Part shown: one piece after another, positions 29,663 to 38,647 of the stretch
How the letters are laid out: each line of letters opens with the position of its first letter
How positions within the stretch are numbered: the stretch's first letter is position 1
NCBI GenBank assembly: GCA_003963225.1
Contig: RXKB01000035.1
Coordinates: 1 to 44,001 of the forward strand
Source of the DNA: Candidatus Babelota bacterium
Lineage (GTDB): Bacteria > Babelota > Babeliae > Babelales > Vermiphilaceae
DNA: 44,001 nucleotides
Reading direction: 5' to 3'
Program-made: the position numbers and the translations under genes
Notes under the pieces: generated by a model
What the model saw: the letters and a program-made list of their open reading frames with translations, nothing else
The model's database searches: none
Told to the model about the DNA's origin: nothing

Positions 29663-29725
29663 CCCCTTTGTATAACTAGGTAGAGCAGTTATTCAAAACA
29701 TAAACAACAAACCAAAGGGGTTACT
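29663..29725 (+). promoter_or_regulatory. Possible hairpin hiding the capsid ribosome-binding site
   Basis: CCCCTTTG (29663-29670) is the exact complement of CAAAGGGG (29713-29720), which contains the AGGGG ribosome-binding site of the capsid gene (ATG at 29726). The 42-base loop is A-rich on its 3' side. If formed, the stem would lower translation unless the RNA is opened. Confidence 0.45.
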
Positions 29726-30652
29726 ATGGCTGAAACATTAGCGACTTATGAAGTCCCGGAGCATCACGTTAAGATGTACACCGCGAACGTACAGGCAGCA
29801 CTAAACAAAGAGGGCGGTATTCTTACTCCTCTAGTGTCGTCTAATGCGTACACGGGAGAAAAGTCACAAGTAGTAAATTTCATCGGTGAGGTTGAGTTCG
29901 TAGAACGCAGCACTCCGTATGGGGATACTAAAGTGACAGAACTTGAACATACGCAAGTATGGATTTCAGGTAGAGAGTATGACTGCGCGGTATTTATTGA
30001 CCGTCTTGATACTCTTAAAATGATTTACGACCCAACCAATCCTTATGTTGAACGCTTCCGCGAAGCCGCAGCACGTAAGATGGATGAAATCATTATGTCT
30101 AAATTCTTTGCTGACCGTAAGGTTGGTAAAGACGGTACGTCAACATCTGCGTTCGGTTCTGCTAACACCGTTGTACACGGTAACACAGGATTGACCGTAG
30201 CTAAACTACGTTCTCTACGTAAGCTTATTAAAAAGCGTCACGTTAAAGTACGTACGGTACGTCCGAAAATAGCAGTTACAGCAGAGGATGTTGATAACTT
30301 GCTAGGTGAAGTAGCGGTTACTTCTGCTGACTACGCGGCTATCAAGCCGTTAGTGGACGGTGAAGTATCAAGCTTCATGGGCTTTGACTTCATTCCTTAT
30401 GAAGACAACGGCGGTACTAGCGGTGATGGTAAATCAATCCCATCATTCCAAGACTCCGGCAGCGTTGTACGTCAGCTACCTGTATGGGTTCCTGATGGTA
30501 TGCACTTCGGCCAATGGGACGGTCTGACTATTAAAATATCAGACCGCGCAGACAAGAACCACATCAAACAAATTCATGGTACGTTCACCGCTGGTGCAAC
30601 TCGCCTTGAAGAAGGTAAGGTGTTCCAAGTTCAGTCTAAGAACGCGGCGTAA
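29726..30652 (+). CDS. Major capsid protein
   Basis: The 308-residue product (MAETLATYEVPEHHVKMYTA) has a size and segments (VNFIGEVEFVERSTPYGDTK, RTVRPKIAVTAEDVDNLLGE, IHGTFTAGATRLEEGKVFQV) resembling capsid proteins of the Bordetella phage BPP-1 group with the HK97 fold. There is no N-terminal delta domain, consistent with a separate scaffold protein. AAAGGGG precedes the ATG and may be masked in a hairpin. It is followed closely by a Bbp16-like cement protein, as in BPP-1. Confidence 0.9.
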   Translation: MAETLATYEVPEHHVKMYTANVQAALNKEGGILTPLVSSNAYTGEKSQVVNFIGEVEFVERSTPYGDTKVTELEHTQVWISGREYDCAVFIDRLDTLKMIYDPTNPYVERFREAAARKMDEIIMSKFFADRKVGKDGTSTSAFGSANTVVHGNTGLTVAKLRSLRKLIKKRHVKVRTVRPKIAVTAEDVDNLLGEVAVTSADYAAIKPLVDGEVSSFMGFDFIPYEDNGGTSGDGKSIPSFQDSGSVVRQLPVWVPDGMHFGQWDGLTIKISDRADKNHIKQIHGTFTAGATRLEEGKVFQVQSKNAA

Positions 30653-30658
30653 GATAAA

Positions 30659-30678
30659 GGCTGGCCTATGAGTCAGCC
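30659..30678 (+). terminator. Small hairpin after capsid gene
   Basis: GGCTG and CAGCC form a five-base stem with a ten-base loop seven bases after the capsid stop codon. No U-run follows, so it may stabilise the RNA end or do nothing. Confidence 0.3.
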
Positions 30679-30720
30679 AATATCTACCCATTAACATAAC
30701 TTTAATATATGAGGTAAACT

Positions 30721-31200
30721 ATGGCTGTAGAAGCTTTCAAAACCACAGAACTAGGCGAAGACTACCGCAAGTATCCTGTGTCTGACCACGGAAAACTCCG
30801 TATTCAGTTCTTCACATTGCCCGCAACAACTGTTGCTGGTGATGCCAACACGACTATTGACCTGTGCAAACTACCAGCAGGCCGCGTACGTATCTTACCA
30901 CGTCAGAGCTTTATTAGCACTTCGGCGTTCGGTTCAGGCCGTACACTTGACGTAGGCCACTTGGCTTATGACAAACGCGATGCCAGCTTGGGTTCTTCTG
31001 TATCCCAAGAAGCTGCGGTAGTGGACGCTCTAATTGACGGCCTTGATGTATCAAGCGCGGTTAATGGCGTACAGTTCAGCACAGCGTTGAAGTTTGATAT
31101 GTACTCTAAGTCTGGTGTGACTATTCAAGCGAAGGTACTAGGCGGTACTATACCGAGTGGTGCTACTATCGCTGGGTATATCACCTACGTATACGAGTAA
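30721..31200 (+). CDS. Bbp16-like capsid cement protein
   Basis: The 159-residue product (MAVEAFKTTELGEDYRKYPV) is strand-rich with FILPxRQSFISTSAFGSGRT-like sequence around residues 55-80 and VQFSTALKFDMYSKSGVTIQ later, similar to the BPP-1 cement protein Bbp16 that stabilises the capsid shell from outside. It directly follows the major capsid gene, the usual place. GAGG lies seven bases before the ATG. The assignment is by recognition of overall pattern plus context. Confidence 0.75.
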   Translation: MAVEAFKTTELGEDYRKYPVSDHGKLRIQFFTLPATTVAGDANTTIDLCKLPAGRVRILPRQSFISTSAFGSGRTLDVGHLAYDKRDASLGSSVSQEAAVVDALIDGLDVSSAVNGVQFSTALKFDMYSKSGVTIQAKVLGGTIPSGATIAGYITYVYE

Positions 31201-31241
31201 TATTAAACACACTACTAACTACTTAACCCGGGAGCGAAGCC

Positions 31242-31820
31242 ATGCTGACAGATGTACAGATTATCAATCTAGGACTCTCCAAGCTGGCCTCATCCCGGGT
31301 TAAGCGTATTGACCCGCCGTCAACTCCTCTTGAACAGTACATGGCGGTTAATTACCCCCAATGGAAACGAGCCGAGCTTACACGCAGGCGTTGGGTATTT
31401 GCTTACGAAGAGGCGTACAAACTTACTAAGGTTGATACTCTTGATGGCGTGAGGCGTAAGTATAAATACGCTATGCCGATTGATTGCCTCCGTCCAATCC
31501 GTACAAAGCGTTCGGAGTGGGTGCAGAGAGGTAAATATATTTATAGCAGCGAGGACAACCTATACATTGATTACATACGTAACGCGCCCGAGAGTGAGTT
31601 TGATGTCCTGTTCAATGAAGTGTTAGGTTGTAAAGTTGCGTGGGAGAGCGCGGAATACGTCACCCAATCCAGCACGAAAAGAGACGCGGCGGAAGCCGCT
31701 TATGATAAAGCCGTGGCTGATGCAGCCCGCGCAAACGCGTTCATAACAGGCCCGGAAAGCGTGAGTGATGAAGACAACGATGAGGCTTATTCTTGGTTAG
31801 GGGTGCATAATCATGGCTAG
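31242..31820 (+). CDS. Tail tubular protein A (T7 gp11-like adaptor)
   Basis: The 192-residue product starts MLTDVQIINLGLSKLASSRV and shows the gp11 family pattern, including YPQWKRAELTRRRWVFAYEE and YAMPIDCLRPIRTKRSEWVQ; T7 gp11 has 196 residues. Twelve copies would form the adaptor between connector and nozzle. GGGAGCGAAGCC precedes the ATG. Its last eight bases overlap the nozzle gene. Confidence 0.92.
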   Translation: MLTDVQIINLGLSKLASSRVKRIDPPSTPLEQYMAVNYPQWKRAELTRRRWVFAYEEAYKLTKVDTLDGVRRKYKYAMPIDCLRPIRTKRSEWVQRGKYIYSSEDNLYIDYIRNAPESEFDVLFNEVLGCKVAWESAEYVTQSSTKRDAAEAAYDKAVADAARANAFITGPESVSDEDNDEAYSWLGVHNHG

Positions 31821-34554
31821 AGCAGCTCCGGCAATTAGGTCGTTAAATGCTGGGGAACAAAGCCCGTTGATGGACGGTAGAACCGACACCAACAATTACC
31901 CAGCTTCCAGCAGAAAGATGTACAATACCGTGGCCGCACCCCAAGGCCCGGCTATACCGCGTTCAGGCACAGAGTTTATTAACTCTGTCTATAAGCATAA
32001 TGAAAGCAGCACTATTATACCGTTCATCCCCACCGAGGATGACTTCTATATGCTTGAGTTTGCTAACGGTAGGATGCGTGTGTTTACCGAAGTAGGCGTA
32101 CTAACGTATGCGCCTGTAGCTATGACAGTTACGGATGACTCACCGTTTAAGTTTGACTCGGCCACGTTGGGCGCAAACATCGGTGACGAGGTAGCGTTCT
32201 CGTTATTTCCCGACACTTATAACCTCAACGGTGTTGTGGGTAAAATAGTTGGTAAGGTGGGAACTGTATACGAGATGGATATATCTCACCCTGCGCTACC
32301 CCTGTTGGCTACGGCCAAAGTGTCTAGGGTGTACCATATTGACTCACCGTACGTACTCGCAGACCTTGACGCACTTGTTGATATACCTTCTCTTGATGTC
32401 GTGTATCTTGTGAACGGTAAGAAGAAAACATATAAGCTAAAACGTAATAATACTTACGATTGGGCTTTTGAAGAGGTTGCTTGGTCAGATGGCCCGTACA
32501 TGGCTACCAATGAAGAGAAGACGTTATTAACCCCAAGCGCAACGGGTAAAGCCACGCCGGACATGACCGCCGATAACTTACCTTCCGGGTACGTGGCTTC
32601 TGGTTCAAGCTTCTTTACCGGGCAAGAATACTATAAAGCCTTTGATGACCCTGACGCTAAGACATATTGGCAATCTAATACCGACCAGACAGGTACGTTA
32701 CAAATAGAACTACCAAGCGCAATCGTGGCCGATGGTTACTCCTTACGTATGGCTATAAATAATAGTAACTCTACGTTTATATCTAAAGATTACGCACCAC
32801 TAAACTTTACGTTTGAGGGTAGTAATAACGGTAGTACATGGGATATACTAGATAGGCAAAATACTTATGTAGTGTGGGATAATAATAAATCTCTATTCTT
32901 TAGGATACCAAACGTAACTGCATATAAATATTACCGTATAGTTATTGACTCTGTTCAAACTAATGGCGCGGTTAAACCTTGTCTGCGTGGATTAGTGATA
33001 CGCTCTACTGCGTCCACAAGCATGACGATAACCGCTAGTTCCACTACGGGTATCAATAATAACGCGGGCTTTAAGTCTACAGACGTGGGTAGGTTTATAC
33101 GTATGAAAGCGGATGACGGTTCATGGAGAGCGTTAAAGATAACGGCGTACACAAACTCCACTACCGTAACGGCCACGCTATTAGGGGAGCCGTTCCCGAA
33201 TTTAAGGGGTACAGATAAATGGAGATTAGGTCTGTGGTCGGAGACAACGGGATACCCAGCGACAGGAGTGTTCTTCCAAGACCGTTTATGGTTAGGTGGG
33301 CCGTCTGATTGGATAGCCGCTACTGTGGTGGGCGCGTATGAAAATATGGCTCCGACAGACGATGATGGCGCGGTGCAAGATACAAGCGGTATATGCGTCA
33401 GGTTAAATGCTCGTAAGCTATCTAAAATAAGGTGGATGGTGGGGGTTAAGCGCGGGCTGGCGGTAGGTACTGGTTCCCAAGAGTTCATAGCCGTGGCCTC
33501 AAATAATACGTCTACCACAAAGAATATCACCCCGGGTAATATCACGGTTGAGGATTGCTCGGCGCGTGGTAGTTCCGAGACACAACCCGCGCCTGTTGAC
33601 AGTCAGGTTTTATATGTGCAGCGTGGCGGTAGAACCATGCGCGAATTTGCGTACAGTTACGAGGCGGATAACTATAAGTCACCTAGTATGTCAATACTAG
33701 CAAGTCACTTAGGCGTAAGCCCGTTCACCCAACTAGCTTACGCTGCGGAACCATACAGCATAGTATGGGTGCGCCGTAAAGACGGAGGGCTAGTAGGACT
33801 TACGTACAATCGTGATGAGAATGTTATCGGTTGGCATAGGCATGGTTTCCAAGATGAGTTCGTAGAACGTATAGCAGTTATGCCATCATCTGACCAGATG
33901 CAAGATGTATTATGGATGATAATACGTAGAACTATTGACGGACAGACACGCCGATACATTGAGAAACTAACTAGGTTCTGGGACTTTGGCATGACGCTTA
34001 ATGATGCTCACTTCGTTGATTGCGGGTTGAGGTATGAAGGAGACCCCATTGACGAGGTGTACGGGCTACAGCATCTTGAGGGTAGAGAAGTATACGGCGT
34101 GGCCGATACTGTACCTGTAGGCCCGTTCACGGTTAATGACGGCATGATTACTCTTAACCAAGCGGCCAGCAATATTGTTATCGGGCTTGGCTTTGACTCG
34201 GAAGGTGAGACCTCATGCTTAGAGAATGGAGCGCAGGACGGTACAGCCCAAGGTAAGATAAAACGCTTTAATGCGTTCGCTGTAAAAGTGTGGGAGTCAT
34301 ACGGCGGCGAGATAGGTACAATGAACGAGGATACCGGGGAAGTTGAATACGTGCCACTAGCGGAGCATTATAAGAACCAAGATACAAGTTTATTAGAGAC
34401 AATAGAATTGTTTACTGGTATACTCGGCCCAATCACCCCAGCACCGGGATACGAGAAGAGCGGGTCTGTCTTCTATCGCAGGAAAAAAGACGTACCGTTA
34501 CCTTTTAACATAGTATCCTTACTGCCTAGGATGGTGACACAGGACGGAGGATAG
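31813..34554 (+). CDS. Tail tubular protein B (T7 gp12-like nozzle) with inserted discoidin domain
   Basis: The 913-residue product begins MARAAPAIRSLNAGEQSPLM and is longer than T7 gp12 (794 residues). At about residues 245-397 it carries an F5/8 type C-like domain: SGYVASGSSFFTGQEYYKAF, then WQSNTDQTGTLQIELP, FTFEGSNNGSTWDILD and YYRIVIDSVQTNG. The same FTFEG-NGSTWD core occurs in the tail fibre. The rest (PRSGTEFINSVYK, GVFFQDRLWLGGPSDW, GSQEFIA, YVQRGGRTMREFAYSYEADN) matches the nozzle family. Six copies would form the tail tip, so the insertion probably displays six glycan-binding modules on it. Confidence 0.92.
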   Translation: MARAAPAIRSLNAGEQSPLMDGRTDTNNYPASSRKMYNTVAAPQGPAIPRSGTEFINSVYKHNESSTIIPFIPTEDDFYMLEFANGRMRVFTEVGVLTYAPVAMTVTDDSPFKFDSATLGANIGDEVAFSLFPDTYNLNGVVGKIVGKVGTVYEMDISHPALPLLATAKVSRVYHIDSPYVLADLDALVDIPSLDVVYLVNGKKKTYKLKRNNTYDWAFEEVAWSDGPYMATNEEKTLLTPSATGKATPDMTADNLPSGYVASGSSFFTGQEYYKAFDDPDAKTYWQSNTDQTGTLQIELPSAIVADGYSLRMAINNSNSTFISKDYAPLNFTFEGSNNGSTWDILDRQNTYVVWDNNKSLFFRIPNVTAYKYYRIVIDSVQTNGAVKPCLRGLVIRSTASTSMTITASSTTGINNNAGFKSTDVGRFIRMKADDGSWRALKITAYTNSTTVTATLLGEPFPNLRGTDKWRLGLWSETTGYPATGVFFQDRLWLGGPSDWIAATVVGAYENMAPTDDDGAVQDTSGICVRLNARKLSKIRWMVGVKRGLAVGTGSQEFIAVASNNTSTTKNITPGNITVEDCSARGSSETQPAPVDSQVLYVQRGGRTMREFAYSYEADNYKSPSMSILASHLGVSPFTQLAYAAEPYSIVWVRRKDGGLVGLTYNRDENVIGWHRHGFQDEFVERIAVMPSSDQMQDVLWMIIRRTIDGQTRRYIEKLTRFWDFGMTLNDAHFVDCGLRYEGDPIDEVYGLQHLEGREVYGVADTVPVGPFTVNDGMITLNQAASNIVIGLGFDSEGETSCLENGAQDGTAQGKIKRFNAFAVKVWESYGGEIGTMNEDTGEVEYVPLAEHYKNQDTSLLETIELFTGILGPITPAPGYEKSGSVFYRRKKDVPLPFNIVSLLPRMVTQDGG

Positions 34555-34555
34555 A

Positions 34556-34993
34556 TTGACTGAATTAGTTTATAGAAAATGTACGGCGGAACATATTAAA
34601 CTTATTGTACCGCAGTACGGCATGGAGGCAGAGAAAATGTTGTACCTTAGCCCGGAATACGCTGATGTATTAACAGAGAACTTTGCGCTGTCTGCATGGG
34701 CTGGGGTAAAGTGCATAGCTGCGGCGGGGATAGTACATTGTAATAAACACCGAGCGGTAGGCTGGACGTTGATAGGTAGGAACGCCGGGCCGTATATGCG
34801 TCAAATAACAAAGAAGGTACGAAACGTCCTTGATGGTTACGCGGTTGCTAGACTTGAGATGACGGTACGTACAGATTTCCATGAAGGTCATCGCTGGGCG
34901 GAGCTGTTAGGTTTTGAGATGGAAGCAGCCCGTATGCGTAAACACGGCTTGAATGGGGAAGACGAAACACTATACGTAAGGATAAAGGAATAA
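34556..34993 (+). CDS. T7 gp13-like / DUF2833 protein (GNAT-like fold)
   Basis: The 145-residue frame starts with TTG at 34556, preceded by a strong GGAGG five bases upstream. It lies between nozzle and internal virion protein genes, as gp13 does in T7. Sequence features such as WAGVKCIAAAGIVHCNKHRA, YAVARLEMTVRTDFHEGHRW and AELLGFEMEAARMRKHG recall the N-acetyltransferase-like DUF2833 family. T7 gp13 is needed for virion assembly though not retained in mature particles. Catalytic activity is not shown. Confidence 0.8.
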   Translation: MTELVYRKCTAEHIKLIVPQYGMEAEKMLYLSPEYADVLTENFALSAWAGVKCIAAAGIVHCNKHRAVGWTLIGRNAGPYMRQITKKVRNVLDGYAVARLEMTVRTDFHEGHRWAELLGFEMEAARMRKHGLNGEDETLYVRIKE

Positions 34994-34994
34994 A

Positions 34995-35507
34995 ATGTCT
35001 GGCGCAGAGGTAATGTTTGCATCGTCCATAGCTAGTACGGCTATGAGTTTCTTTGGGGCTATATCCCAAGGGAACGCGGAACGTGCTGCCTATAATCGCC
35101 AAGCGGCCATTGACGAGCGTAACCGGGAGCTTGCTAACCAAGACCGTATACGTTCAGAGCAACTATCACGTCAGGCGGCGGAGGATAAACGCAGGGAGAA
35201 CCGCCGCACTATGTCTGCTTTGCGGGCTGCGTACGGAAGTTCAGGCATTGAGATGGCCGGAACGCCGTTAGATATATTGGCAGACGCTTCAACCGAGATG
35301 GCTTTAGATGAACGTAGGATTGAAGACGAGGGCCGCGTTACAAACAGGGAGTACGCTCTTAAAATGTTGGGTCTTGATGAGAGCGCGGATATGAACCGAG
35401 CTGCGGGTAAGAACGCTAAGAAAGCAAGTATAATTAAAGCCGGAAGTACGTTGCTGGGTAATAGCCAGCAGATATATGACTCTGGTACGAAAGCGGGAGT
35501 AATCTAA
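34995..35507 (+). CDS. Internal virion protein (T7 gp14-like)
   Basis: The 170-residue product begins MSGAEVMFASSIASTAMSFF, a small hydrophobic helix, then a long charged alanine/arginine-rich helical part (RAAYNRQAAIDERNRELANQ) and AAYGSSGIEMAGTPLDILAD. T7 gp14 (196 residues) has the same layout and forms the outer-membrane channel during DNA ejection. AAAGGAATAAA precedes the ATG. The stop overlaps the next start (TAATG). Confidence 0.87.
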   Translation: MSGAEVMFASSIASTAMSFFGAISQGNAERAAYNRQAAIDERNRELANQDRIRSEQLSRQAAEDKRRENRRTMSALRAAYGSSGIEMAGTPLDILADASTEMALDERRIEDEGRVTNREYALKMLGLDESADMNRAAGKNAKKASIIKAGSTLLGNSQQIYDSGTKAGVI

Positions 35508-38500
35508 TGCCACAGTTACCTTATCAATCACAGATAGACCCCCGTAGTAACCGTACACGTTCGGAAATAAATTCACGTGTAGACCCGAACGCATACGGGG
35601 CTAATATAGGTATTGCGCGTCAGGAAGCAGGCGATGCGGGCTTCCGCGCATCTATGCAGGGTCTTAATGAATACGCAGATGAGAACCAACGTAGAATTAA
35701 AGAGGAAGCGGCCAATCAGGTAGCACGTTTTGATTTCTCTAAGACCGAGCAGGAACTTAAGGCTACGCTAGACCCGAACGCGGAGAACTATAAAGATGAC
35801 TACCTTACAGCGTATAGTGACAAGGTAGAGGATTACGTACAGACTATTGAGGATGACGATATACGGGATGAGACACGTAATCGTCTCAACATGAATAAGT
35901 TGAACATAGGTGCAGAGGCGGAAAGCTACCAGTATAATGTACGTCAAGAGAATAGTAAGCTAGAGGCTAACTCTTCTTTATCTACGTTAAGTAATAAGAT
36001 ACGTACTGACCCGGGTAACTATAAAATATATCTTGAGCAAGGGGAGAACATACTTGCCCTACGCCCTAACATGGACTCGGTTACTAAGAACGCCGCTAAA
36101 GTTAAGTGGGGCCAAGACGCTGCGTATACTAGGTTTGACACGTTACTATCGCAAGCAAAGACCGTAGAGGCGTTAGATGGGTTAGCGAAAGAATTAGTAA
36201 GCGAAGACGGCGATATTAAGTGGACAGAGCGCATGAGCGCGGATGGGTACGCACGTACTCTTGACGCTATTGGAACTCGCCGTAAAGTTTTAACAGGTGT
36301 ATACTCATCCCAAGCATCAGCTCAATTACAATCGGGTGAGGAGCGTAGTAAATCTCTAACGCTGATACCTGACGAAGAACTGCAATCCATGCAGGAAACC
36401 GTGTTACTGGCCGAAGACCCAGCGCAGCAGAAACGTATGGCTCGTTTGATGCGTGACCAAAATATTATTCGGAACAACCGGGCGTTACCCCCGGCGGATT
36501 TACGTACACGCATAAATACGGCCAATGGTAATCCGGGTTTAGCTTATCCTGATTTACCTCCCGTAGTTTCTTCCGCTATTAACAAGGCGCAAGAGACGTT
36601 TGGTATTGACGTAGGTTATCTAGGTGGGACAGCTACACGCGAGTATGGTGTGTACATGAAGCCGCAGAAAGCGCAGACTAATGTACAGTTCAAACCGCAG
36701 ACGGCTTCCGATAAGGTTAACTTAGCCAACATGAGAACCGAGGCCGTAGACGCGCTCACGTTTGCCGGGGAGAAAATAGGGAAGCCTATTATCCTTACCC
36801 CGGGTTCAACCGGGTCTGCCGCTAGAATATCCACGGTGGGTATGTCCGGCGCGGATAAAGCAAACTTAGCAGGCGCGTTAGTTGACTCCGGCTTTACAGG
36901 AGTAGGTGAGTACGATGGCTTTATGATGGTGACGTTTAACGACACCATACCTAAAACCTTTGGTGAGAAAGATGGCAAGGCTTGGGGTGGATGGTCTTAC
37001 CTGTCGCCAGAGGTAGCCGACATGCTTAAAGCCAAGGGCTATAAACCCGGCGGTGCGAGTTCAACCATTCTCCGGGACAAACCTAAAGGCGCGGCGACAG
37101 ACATTGATTTTGGAAAGCCTACAGGTATTATGGGCGCGGACGGTAAACCTTCCTCTTCGGCTGTAGGCGTAATGCAGTTCACAGAGGGTACATTTTTGAA
37201 CCTAGTCAAAGACCCAAGCATGGCCGTATTGATTGGTGTAGACCCGACAGGCAAGACAGATGCAGAGTTATTGGAGCTTCGCAAAGACCCAACTATATCT
37301 ATCATGGCTGGCGGTGCGCTTGCGATGCAGAATAAGAAGACATTACAAAATGCTTTAGGTCGTCCTGTTAGTAACGCCGAATTGTACATGGCTCACTTCA
37401 TGGGCGCACCGGGCGCATTAGCATTTATCAATGGCTATAAGAACAATCCCGGTCAATCTGCGGCGGATTTACTACCCGCTGCGGCATCGGCCAACAAGCC
37501 TGTGTTCTATGATAAAGGGAAAGCTTTATCTGTAGCCGAAGTGTACGGCAATATCTCACGTGAGTTTAGCCTGTCCCCTACGCAAGTTACGTTTGAGGAT
37601 ACGCAGACTATGAAGAACATATTAGAGCAAACAGAGAAAGAGTTAGCTAATGACCCTATGTCTCATGCGGCGGCTGTAGGTTCTCACGTAATATCACCTA
37701 TTACGGATGAAGGTGGGTTTGCTAATCGGGGTAAACAAGCTATGGCTGTGGCTGAATACTACGGACTTCCAGTTAGTGATATGAAACCTTTTACCGAAGA
37801 CGAAGCTAACTACCTTAAGAAGCAGCTTGATAAGGGCGATGATGACGTAACCCTTGGGGTTATGGCACAAATTCAGAGTATGGGCCGTGACCCGGCTAGG
37901 GCGGCTATGAAGCAGCTTGAGAGCAAAGACCGGGTGTTTGCCCACGCGGGGGACTTGTACCTTGAGGGTAAACCTGATATTGCAGGCAGCATAATCCGTG
38001 GCCGCAACAAACTTATTCAGAACCCAGCGTTAAAAAATCAGCTTGGTATAGGTGATAACGCCGTGGTGGATACGTCATTCGTTGCGGCCACGGGCGGAGC
38101 TTTGGCGAACATCCCGGAGAGCCAAGCGATACAGGATGCCGCGTTAGCTTATTGGATACAGCAGACCACAGGTAACGGCTCTATGCGTACGTTTAATGAT
38201 AAGCAGTACGGGCAAGCGGTGCAGGCCGTACTCGGGGGTTCGGAAGGAAGACCCGCCGTTGACGATGTTAACGGTAAACTAACTTGGTTGCCTAAAGATA
38301 CAAGCGCAACTACATTAGAGACCGCTATACAAAATATGGATATAAAGGATTGGACGAAGTTTTCTGAAACAGGCGAAGCACCGCGTTACCTAGACGGTAA
38401 GATAGTCAACCCGGATGATATTAAGTATGAACTTACTCTAATGTCTATCGGCGGGGGTAGATATAAAGTTCTACTTGACGATGGTACTACTCTTACCACA

Positions 38501-38647
38501 GGTAAAGTTACCGATATGGGTAGGTCGCAGGATTACATATTCGTGGCCGACTCTAAAGAGATTGAGAAAATATCTAAACGTCCTAACCCTCAACGTGAGG
38601 CGATGGACGCAGCACGTAGTAACCCAATGTTCTATTTTTACAGATGA
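35507..38647 (+). CDS. Large internal virion protein with transglycosylase-like domain
   Basis: The 1046-residue product has a helical, charged first third and a soluble-lytic-transglycosylase-like domain at about residues 530-680 (SSSAVGVMQFTEGTFLNLVK, then AELYMAHFMGAPGALAFING). T7 gp16 carries a similar domain to open the cell wall for ejection. The expected ExGxNPxA catalytic glutamate is not visible before the SSAVGVMQF segment; PTGIMGADGKPS stands there. So the domain may be inactive or use a different acid. It corresponds to T7 gp15/gp16-type functions with the domain split differently. Confidence 0.85.
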   Translation: MPQLPYQSQIDPRSNRTRSEINSRVDPNAYGANIGIARQEAGDAGFRASMQGLNEYADENQRRIKEEAANQVARFDFSKTEQELKATLDPNAENYKDDYLTAYSDKVEDYVQTIEDDDIRDETRNRLNMNKLNIGAEAESYQYNVRQENSKLEANSSLSTLSNKIRTDPGNYKIYLEQGENILALRPNMDSVTKNAAKVKWGQDAAYTRFDTLLSQAKTVEALDGLAKELVSEDGDIKWTERMSADGYARTLDAIGTRRKVLTGVYSSQASAQLQSGEERSKSLTLIPDEELQSMQETVLLAEDPAQQKRMARLMRDQNIIRNNRALPPADLRTRINTANGNPGLAYPDLPPVVSSAINKAQETFGIDVGYLGGTATREYGVYMKPQKAQTNVQFKPQTASDKVNLANMRTEAVDALTFAGEKIGKPIILTPGSTGSAARISTVGMSGADKANLAGALVDSGFTGVGEYDGFMMVTFNDTIPKTFGEKDGKAWGGWSYLSPEVADMLKAKGYKPGGASSTILRDKPKGAATDIDFGKPTGIMGADGKPSSSAVGVMQFTEGTFLNLVKDPSMAVLIGVDPTGKTDAELLELRKDPTISIMAGGALAMQNKKTLQNALGRPVSNAELYMAHFMGAPGALAFINGYKNNPGQSAADLLPAAASANKPVFYDKGKALSVAEVYGNISREFSLSPTQVTFEDTQTMKNILEQTEKELANDPMSHAAAVGSHVISPITDEGGFANRGKQAMAVAEYYGLPVSDMKPFTEDEANYLKKQLDKGDDDVTLGVMAQIQSMGRDPARAAMKQLESKDRVFAHAGDLYLEGKPDIAGSIIRGRNKLIQNPALKNQLGIGDNAVVDTSFVAATGGALANIPESQAIQDAALAYWIQQTTGNGSMRTFNDKQYGQAVQAVLGGSEGRPAVDDVNGKLTWLPKDTSATTLETAIQNMDIKDWTKFSETGEAPRYLDGKIVNPDDIKYELTLMSIGGGRYKVLLDDGTTLTTGKVTDMGRSQDYIFVADSKEIEKISKRPNPQREAMDAARSNPMFYFYR

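Noticed and set aside
32955..33545. Open frame of 196 codons on the minus strand in the nozzle gene
   Set aside because: Shadow of the gp12-like coding frame without ribosome-binding site or family resemblance.
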